Source of the DNA: JBHJGO01 sp050331715 | GTDB taxonomy: Bacteria; Cyanobacteriota; Cyanobacteriia; Cyanobacteriales; Microcoleaceae | Direction of reading: 5' to 3' | NCBI GenBank assembly: GCA_050331715.1 | Contig: JBHJGO010000005.1 | Location: 1-37,842 of the forward strand | Length of the DNA: 37,842 nucleotides | Shown here: one piece after another, positions 32,831-37,842 of the stretch | How positions within the stretch are numbered: the first letter of the stretch is position 1 | How the letters are laid out: each line of letters opens with the position of its first letter | Notes under the pieces: model-generated | Told to the model about the DNA's origin: nothing | The model's input: the letters and a program-made list of their open reading frames with translations, nothing else | Databases searched by the model: none | Translations under genes and position numbers: made by a program

Positions 32831-33258
32831 CCTTGAAACCCTCGTAATGTGCCTTTCTGTTACTATTATTGCAATCCAATCTGGGAAACACAAGAGGTCT
32901 TTTGCAATTACCCATTTTTTCCTTTCGGCCTAGTCAGTCAGCCCTCAACCCCCTTTGTGCAAAGCTTTCTGCTTCTCAACTCCCCTATGCATGGGCAAAG
33001 CTTGCTTCAAAAAACTCAATTCTCTCTCAGTCTCTAGGTAAATCGATGCCTGATCGCTTGCACGATCTTTTCGAGACTAGTCTTCACTAACTACCATTCT
33101 ATATCAGACAACTTAACACTGTGAGAGGTAGTACCCCTTGGTCAGAACCATCAATTAGGATTTATATCATTTGCTATAGAATTCACTCCGTAATTGCCCT
33201 GACGATGATTAAACTGAAGCTAGACAAATTTTAGGAAGAGATTCTAGGGAGAGAGCCA

Positions 33259-34155
33259 ATGTCTGTTTCAACTTCATCTGTTCTAGACGGAACCTGGACA
33301 AGTGAGTTTACAGTTACCAATGGGATTCGGCTGCACTACGTTACCCAAGGTAAAGGAGAGCTAATGTTGATGCTGCACGGATTTCCCGAATTTTGGTATT
33401 CCTGGCGGCATCAGATTCCGGAGTTTGCCCAATCCTACAAAGTTGTAGCCCTGGACATGCGAGGGTACAACGAAAGTGACAAGCCTGAAGGGGTTGCAGC
33501 CTATGAGATGCAGCAGGTGATTACTGACATTAAGGGCGTGATCGAGAATTTGGGCTATGAACACTGTATTTTAGTGGGCCATGATTGGGGTGGGGCAGTG
33601 GCCTGGGGCTTTGCCTATGCCTATCCTGAAATGGTACAGAAATTAATTGTGCTGAATATTCCCCATCCCGCTAAGTTCAAAGATGGACTCTGGAGTCTGG
33701 ATCAACTTCAGAAGAGCTGGTATATCTTCTTTTTCCAACTGCCGATTTTGCCGGAATTGTTTTTGCAGGCTGATGACTATCGCGGGATTGCCTCCGCTTT
33801 CATTGACATGGCAATTGATAAAACTGCCTTTGCTCCCGAAGACTTGGCAGCCTATAAGGATGCAGCGGCCAAGCGGGGCGCATTAACAGCGATGTTGAAC
33901 TACTATCGCAATATTTTTCCAGGACTGTTTAATCCAGAGCGATCGCCAGAGTGGGGACTACTACAAGTTCCAACCCTGATGATTTGGGGAGAAGAGGATG
34001 CGGCCCTGGGTCGAGAACTGACCTATGGAACAGAGGAGTATGTTCAGGACTTTCAACTCCGCTACATCCCCAATTGCAGTCATTGGGTACAGCAGGAGCA
34101 GCCGCAACTTGTGAATGAATATATGTGGGAATTTTTACAGCCTGAAATGCGATGA
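33259..34155 (+). CDS. Alpha/beta hydrolase, epoxide hydrolase/haloalkane dehalogenase-like
   Basis: 298 residues. The alpha/beta-hydrolase fold shows the oxyanion-hole motif HGFP (40-43), the nucleophile Asp109 in VGHDWGGAVAWGF, the acid near residue 249 (WGEEDAALG) and the catalytic His of NCSHWVQQEQP near 280. An Asp nucleophile with GHDWGG points to epoxide hydrolases and dehalogenases rather than esterases. The substrate is unknown. ATG 33259 gives the standard length. It is followed by mazEF 53 bp downstream on the same strand. Confidence 0.88.
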   Translation: MSVSTSSVLDGTWTSEFTVTNGIRLHYVTQGKGELMLMLHGFPEFWYSWRHQIPEFAQSYKVVALDMRGYNESDKPEGVAAYEMQQVITDIKGVIENLGYEHCILVGHDWGGAVAWGFAYAYPEMVQKLIVLNIPHPAKFKDGLWSLDQLQKSWYIFFFQLPILPELFLQADDYRGIASAFIDMAIDKTAFAPEDLAAYKDAAAKRGALTAMLNYYRNIFPGLFNPERSPEWGLLQVPTLMIWGEEDAALGRELTYGTEEYVQDFQLRYIPNCSHWVQQEQPQLVNEYMWEFLQPEMR

Positions 34156-34181
34156 GATAATCTCTGAGCTTGTGCCTACAA

Positions 34182-34199
34182 TGTAATTACACAATTACA
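34182..34199 (+). promoter_or_regulatory. Candidate mazE operator
   Basis: TGTAATT (34182-34188) and AATTACA (34193-34199) are perfect inverted copies around ACAC, 10 bp ahead of the mazE ATG. A TACAAT box at 34177-34182 is a likely -10. A MazE-type antitoxin usually represses its own promoter through such a palindrome. Confidence 0.55.
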
Positions 34200-34208
34200 A
34201 TTATTCGC

Positions 34209-34469
34209 ATGGGCACAGCTATCCGAACTCGTATTGTTAAAATTGGTAATTCTCAAGGAATTCGTTTACCCAAAGCTCTACTACAACAAAGTGGGATTAG
34301 GGGAGAAGTAGAAATTGAGATCCAGGAAGACTGCATTGTTATCCGAGCGATCTCTCATCCACGAGAAGGTTGGGAGCAAGCATTTGGCACAATGGCAGAA
34401 CAACAGGATGATGTCTTACTTGATGAGATAACTCCCACTGAATGGGATGCTCAGGAGTGGGAATGGTAG
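34209..34469 (+). CDS. mazE: MazE-type antitoxin (AbrB/MazE fold)
   Basis: 86 residues from ATG 34209. The AbrB-like swapped-hairpin DNA-binding domain (RTRIVKIGNSQGIRLPKALL) is followed by a variable acidic toxin-binding tail (DVLLDEITPTEWDAQEWEW). MazE binds the MazF toxin and represses the operon. The gene overlaps mazF by 7 bp. A palindrome directly upstream is the likely site of autorepression. Confidence 0.88.
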   Translation: MGTAIRTRIVKIGNSQGIRLPKALLQQSGIRGEVEIEIQEDCIVIRAISHPREGWEQAFGTMAEQQDDVLLDEITPTEWDAQEWEW

Positions 34470-34786
34470 TCAATCGTTTTGATGTTTTCCTAGTCAATCT
34501 TGATCCTACAATCGGTCGTGAGATTCAGAAGGCAAGGCCTTGTTTGATCGTTTCGCCTGACGAGATGAATAAAAATATTTCTACAGTGATTGTGGCACCG
34601 ATGACAACGAAAGAAAAATCCTATCCCACTCGTGTTGCTTGTCACTTTCAAGGTAAAAATGGGCAGGTTGTACTGGATCAAATTCGTACCGTCGATAAAA
34701 CTCGGCTGATTAAGAAGCTTGGACAAATTGATACAGATGAGCAGCAGGCAGTGTTAGAGGTTTTAGCTGAGATGTTCGCAGAATAA
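34463..34786 (+). CDS. mazF: MazF-type mRNA interferase toxin
   Basis: 107 residues from ATG 34463 inside the end of mazE. Family features include VFLVNLDPTIGREIQKARPC (the loop and Arg before the conserved PCLIVSPDEMN), VIVAPMTTKEKSYPTRV and VLDQIRTVDKTRLIKKLG. MazF cuts mRNA at short sequence motifs when the labile antitoxin is lost. The 7-bp overlap couples its translation to mazE. All conserved blocks are intact. Confidence 0.9.
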   Translation: MVVNRFDVFLVNLDPTIGREIQKARPCLIVSPDEMNKNISTVIVAPMTTKEKSYPTRVACHFQGKNGQVVLDQIRTVDKTRLIKKLGQIDTDEQQAVLEVLAEMFAE

Positions 34787-34823
34787 TCTTCGCATTCAAG
34801 GACATTCGGATCTTGAACATCAA

Positions 34824-35975
34824 TTACCGCAGGGATTGGATGGTTTGAACTGTAGTGGCAGCAGCTTGACCAATCTCGTCCACCATATTAAATCGACCCA
34901 TACCAAAACGAATGGAGGCGCGGGCCAGAGCATCTGAGTGACCCAGGGCTCTTAACACATGGGAGGGTTCGATACGAGTTGAACTGCACGCGGCTCCGGA
35001 GGAAACAGCGATAGTCGGTTGTAATCCCAGCAACAGTGCTGACCCATCCACCCGATCAACGCTGATATTCAGATTTCCTGCTAATCGTTGGGTGGGATGC
35101 CCGTTGAGATAAATCCCGTCCAGCACTGAGAGGTTTTCCCAGAGTTGGGTTCGCAGTTGGGTCAATCGTTCAGCCTCAGCCATCTGCTCTGACAGGGCAA
35201 GTTCTGCTGCTTTGGCAAAGCCGATAATTTGAGGCGTGTACAGGGTTCCAGCCCGGATTCCTCGCTCCTGACCTCCGCCGTGAAGTTGCGCTGCTAACTT
35301 TACCCGTGGATCACGCCGACGAATGTAGAGTGCACCAATTCCTTTGGGGCCGTAGAGTTTATGGGCCGTGAAGGACATCAGGTCAATCTTCAAGGGTTGA
35401 ACATTCAAGGGAATCTTGCCGAAGGCTTGGGCCGCGTCGGTATGGAACAGAACCCCATGCCCGTGACACAGCTCTCCAATTTCAGCCAGGGGTTGTAGGA
35501 CTCCAATCTCATTATTGGCAGCCATGACGGAGACCAGAATCGTGTCTGGGCGTAGGGCTTGTTTCAAATAGTTTAGATCGACCAATCCGTCCGATTGAAC
35601 GGGTAGGAAGGTAACTTCAAACCCTAACTTTTCTAGATATCGATAGGGATCGAGAACAGCGCTATGTTCTGTAACGACTGTGATCAGGTGACGGCCTTTT
35701 GTGAAGTAAGCTTCGGCAACGCCCTTAATGGCCAGGTTATTCGCTTCCGTTGCCCCGCTGGTGAAGACGATCTCTACTGGATCCGCTCCAATGCTTTCTG
35801 CCAGGGTTTCTCGTGCAGTTTTAACCGCAGCTTCCGCTTCCCAGCCATAGAGATGATTACCACTCGACGGGTTGCCAAACTGCTCCGTAAAGTAGGGCAG
35901 CATAGCATCTAGAACCCTTTTGTCAAGTGGGGTTGTTGCGTGGTGATCCAGGTAAATGGGTCGGTGAGAGGTCAT
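34824..35975 (-). CDS. Cysteine desulfurase (IscS/NifS family)
   Basis: 383 residues. PLP-dependent enzyme that takes sulfur from cysteine for Fe-S cluster, tRNA or cofactor synthesis. Visible residues include DHHATTP near the start, His104 (TEHSAV), Asp180 (FHTDAAQAFG), the PLP Lys206 (FTAHKLYGPKG), the substrate Arg in RAGTLYTPQ and the catalytic Cys330 (AVSSGAACSS). A nearby nfu gene (36904) suggests a link to Fe-S cluster assembly, though they are not co-transcribed. It diverges from DUF3386 over 47 bp. Confidence 0.93.
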   Translation of the reverse strand: MTSHRPIYLDHHATTPLDKRVLDAMLPYFTEQFGNPSSGNHLYGWEAEAAVKTARETLAESIGADPVEIVFTSGATEANNLAIKGVAEAYFTKGRHLITVVTEHSAVLDPYRYLEKLGFEVTFLPVQSDGLVDLNYLKQALRPDTILVSVMAANNEIGVLQPLAEIGELCHGHGVLFHTDAAQAFGKIPLNVQPLKIDLMSFTAHKLYGPKGIGALYIRRRDPRVKLAAQLHGGGQERGIRAGTLYTPQIIGFAKAAELALSEQMAEAERLTQLRTQLWENLSVLDGIYLNGHPTQRLAGNLNISVDRVDGSALLLGLQPTIAVSSGAACSSTRIEPSHVLRALGHSDALARASIRFGMGRFNMVDEIGQAAATTVQTIQSLR

Positions 35976-36022
35976 GGTTAATCATTATAATTAGTCATTA
36001 GTTCTGCACTCTAGTTGTTTCT

Positions 36023-36673
36023 ATGACTGAATCTAATAATGCTCAGGAACTTTTCCGGGCGGCCTATGAACACCGATACACCTGGGATGAGAATTTTCCA
36101 GGCTACAGCGCTGATATCGAACTCAAGCAAGGCGATGAGGTTTATCAGGGTCAGGTTCGGATTAATCCGGATCTAACTGTTGAGGTTAGCGGCATTGCCG
36201 ATGAAGAGGTGCAGCAAAGTGTCTATACTCAACTTCGAGACGTTGTGACTCACCGCAAGCACAGCTCCTTTGACAAGGCCCATGGCAAAAATAGCTTCAG
36301 CCTGGGAGAAACGGATGATACTGGAGCTGTAGAAATTCAGGTTTCTGGTGATTCCATGGGGTCAAACTACAAGGTTCGGGGCAAGGAAATTTGCCTGGTC
36401 AGCCGTGTGATGGGTCGGATGGCATTTGTGATTAATACCAAGGAGAGCCTGGATACGGGAGAAGGATACATTTCCCAACGTTATGATGCGGTTTTCCGCA
36501 ATCCCCAAACCCAGGATGTAATGCGGGAGCTGGACTTTGAAGATATTTTCGAGAAAGTGGGCGACTACTACGTGATGACTCGTCAGGTAGTAGATTCCAC
36601 AGAAAAGGGAGCCACAACTCGCACTGAGTTCAACTACTCCAATGTCAAACTGCTGGAACCTGCGATCGCTTAG
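36023..36673 (+). CDS. DUF3386 family protein
   Basis: 216 residues. The sequence AAYEHRYTWDENFPGYSADI near the start, with GQVRINPDLTVEVSG and YVMTRQVVDSTEKG later, matches DUF3386, a soluble family of cyanobacteria and plants with unknown function. No membrane segment or signal is visible. A REP-like palindrome starts 28 bp after its stop. The ATG at 36023 lies 47 bp from the divergent desulfurase gene. Confidence 0.85.
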   Translation: MTESNNAQELFRAAYEHRYTWDENFPGYSADIELKQGDEVYQGQVRINPDLTVEVSGIADEEVQQSVYTQLRDVVTHRKHSSFDKAHGKNSFSLGETDDTGAVEIQVSGDSMGSNYKVRGKEICLVSRVMGRMAFVINTKESLDTGEGYISQRYDAVFRNPQTQDVMRELDFEDIFEKVGDYYVMTRQVVDSTEKGATTRTEFNYSNVKLLEPAIA

Positions 36674-36701
36674 GGGACTCCCAATCCTGATGTTGTCTGC
36701 A

Positions 36702-36730
36702 CCGTCATTCCCGTACAAGCGGGAATCCAG
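36702..36730. repeat. REP-like palindrome, second copy
   Basis: ATTCCCGT (36707-36714) and GCGGGAAT (36719-36726) form an 8-bp stem with one G-T pair and ACAA as loop, flanked by CCGTC and CCAG. Structure and flanks match the copy inside the TPR-GT61 gene in the opposite orientation. Read on the minus strand it gives LDSRLYGNDG. Confidence 0.78.
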
Positions 36731-36903
36731 ACGAATTGCGAACATCACTCACGGGCGCAAATTTAACAAACCAGGTCTCAACTTCAGTGACTGGGAGATC
36801 TGGTACAAATACCGAGCAAAGCGCTAGGATCGTAAGGTAACGGTGCTTGACTCTTTGCAGCTTCAGTTTTTTACAAGCTAGTTCTTTACAAACAAGGTGA
36901 ACT

Positions 36904-37143
36904 ATGACCACACTTGCTCTTACTCCAGATAATGTTGAAACGGTTCTCGATGAGTTGCGGCCCTATCTGATGGCGGATGGCGGCAACGTTGAAGTTGTTG
37001 AACTGGATGGCCCGGTTGTTCGCTTGCGGCTACAGGGAGCCTGCGGTTCTTGCCCTAGCTCCACCATGACCCTGAAGATGGGCATTGAGCGTCGATTGAA
37101 GGAGAAAATTCCTGAGATTGCTGAAGTAATGGCGGTTCAGTAA
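36904..37143 (+). CDS. nfu: Nfu-type Fe-S scaffold/carrier protein
   Basis: 79 residues, the C-terminal NifU-like domain standing alone as usual in cyanobacteria. The CxxC motif (Cys47, Cys50 in GACGSCPSS) bridges an Fe-S cluster between two subunits. The rest (VLDELRPYLMADGGNVEVVE, MGIERRLKEKIPEIAEV) is typical. It delivers clusters to photosystem I and other targets in cyanobacteria. AGGTG at 36895-36899 precedes the ATG at 36904 closely. Confidence 0.93.
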   Translation: MTTLALTPDNVETVLDELRPYLMADGGNVEVVELDGPVVRLRLQGACGSCPSSTMTLKMGIERRLKEKIPEIAEVMAVQ

Positions 37144-37521
37144 GGCAATTGAAAACTTGCTGAGAACTAAAAGATCCGTAGGGGATTACCGCCTCTTAAT
37201 TTCAACATGAATCCCATCGATCTTGAATTTGCGTTGGATTTGGAGGTGAGGTTTAATCTGAAGCGATTTTCAGCTTTCAGCTTGAGATGGCTTTGATTTT
37301 CTCTAATTACTGTTGAAAGTTGTCAATCGCTGAACCCCCCCATTCTCTCGCAGGATCCCGTAGGTGAAGCTCTAGAACCGGGTTTCAGGTAGAAAGGCAC
37401 CAAGAGCATCCTTTTTTTACTGTCATTACTTATCACAGAACAGAAACCATTTCATGCTCCTGAAATGGTTGAATCTTTATGTCCATCTTTCTGGACTGTA
37501 AACGCTCGTGTATAGCCGTCC
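37144..37521. other. Intergenic region after nfu
   Basis: 378 bp without a gene. It contains a 10-bp hairpin AACCATTTCA/TGAAATGGTT at 37445-37470 with a 6-nt loop, which could end nfu transcription or mark the edge of the IS element that follows. Confidence 0.4.
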
Positions 37522-37842
37522 TATCTCATTCGTGAAAAGCTAGAGATGGTATATTCCAATCAAACTGAAGGTGTCAGTAGGGTTCATAAGTAAATGGAAG
37601 CAAGCCTTTGCAGCGAAAGGAGTGGAGGGATTGGCTTTACAACATAAGGGCTCAAGTGCTATCTAGGTGAGCTGGAACGAAAAAAAGTAATTAATTGGCT
37701 CAAAGGAAAAAACTATTGGAATTTACAGGAACTACAGTATTACATAGAAGAAGTATATGGAGTAGTCTTTGCATCGAAGCAGAGCTATTATGAGATATTT
37801 GCAGAAGCGGGAATTAGTTGGAAAAAGACGCAAAAGCGAAAT
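37522..37842 (+). pseudogene. Broken IS630-type transposase, runs off the window
   Basis: Pieces of an IS630-family transposase N-terminus occur in shifting frames: LIREKLEMVYSNQTEGVSRV, then KWKQAFAAKGVEGLALQHKG in a second frame, then YLGELERKKVINWLKGKNYW, LQELQYYIEEVYGVVFASKQ and YEIFAEAGISWKKTQKRN in a third, open to the edge. The winged-helix block with YWNLQELQYYIEE is typical of this family. At least two frameshifts, near 37594 and 37645, separate the blocks, so this is a decayed element. Its right end is outside the window. Confidence 0.75.

Larger units (their letters stand above)
32579..33258. other. Long intergenic region between pyrB and the alpha/beta hydrolase
   Basis: 680 bp without a gene I can support. 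It starts with the pyrB hairpin, holds the large stem-loop at 32789-32830, and ends with the presumed hydrolase promoter (AT-rich, TATAGA near 33175). Open frames near 32850-33090 have no recognisable protein content and look like chance. Confidence 0.45.

Noticed and set aside
32849..33090. Short plus-strand frames in the region after pyrB
   Set aside because: Composition is unlike the neighbouring genes, with no ribosome-binding site and no family resemblance.
36642..36911. Small frames on both strands around 36700
   Set aside because: Their content comes from the REP-like palindrome and flanking non-coding sequence.
1..37842. CRISPR array, prophage, or a dedicated defence island
   Set aside because: No regularly spaced repeats with unique spacers were seen, and no cas, integrase or phage structural genes. 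The toxin-antitoxin pairs are isolated.

Overview
The window comes from a cyanobacterial chromosome. It carries an operon of CP43-like chlorophyll antenna proteins, one of them fused to a PsaL-like domain. It also carries a GUN4-domain protein, an Rre1/Ycf29-type response regulator, a MntC-type manganese transporter, a His-type DpsA, and several small proteins of cyanobacterial type (DUF2854, DUF3386, Nfu). Base composition is moderate. Many starts lack a clear Shine-Dalgarno sequence, as is usual in cyanobacteria. A filamentous Leptolyngbya-like strain is a reasonable guess, but nothing in the sequence fixes the genus.

Layout. Positions 26-3575 (minus) hold three tandem isiA/pcb-family genes coupled by ATGA overlaps, ending in the CP43-PsaL fusion. 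Positions 4060-5100 hold a FeoA-domain protein and a PiuC-type dioxygenase. They are followed by an exported histidine phosphatase (5374-6114), dpsA (6273-6809, minus) and mntC-mntA-mntB (7315-10137). The first 10 kb is therefore dominated by metal handling (iron, manganese) and metal-sensitive photosynthesis. Positions 10200-11872 (minus) hold a ProA-like protein without its catalytic cysteine, paired with a small zinc-ribbon membrane protein. Next come a membrane-anchored CapA-family protein, an aldose epimerase-like protein, tRNA-Lys(UUU), a MoaD/ThiS-fold protein, rre1, an exported CHAT protein and DUF2854. A run of small uncharacterised genes (19200-20651) leads into the zinc-ribbon GUN4 protein.

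Positions 21703-24603 hold a large TPR-GT61 protein whose coding sequence contains a REP-like palindrome. Positions 24832-29753 hold rsmI, a pfkB-kinase/cupin/MAPEG operon, a small orphan gene and hslO. Positions 29794-30856 look decayed: a HigB-like toxin with an apparent Trp-to-stop change, its HigA-like antitoxin, and a frameshifted VOC gene. The rest holds a GerMN-like lipoprotein, pyrB, an alpha/beta hydrolase, mazEF, a cysteine desulfurase, DUF3386 and nfu. It closes with a broken IS630-type transposase that runs off the window edge.

The strongest candidate for unusual biology is the antenna operon. Its promoter region has an 11-bp-period direct repeat against a TTGACA -35, and a comparable 11-bp tandem repeat lies in front of mntC. 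Other points worth following are the Cys-less ProA, the palindrome insertion in the GT61 gene, and the 15-bp tandem repeat that forms the leader of the GUN4 gene.
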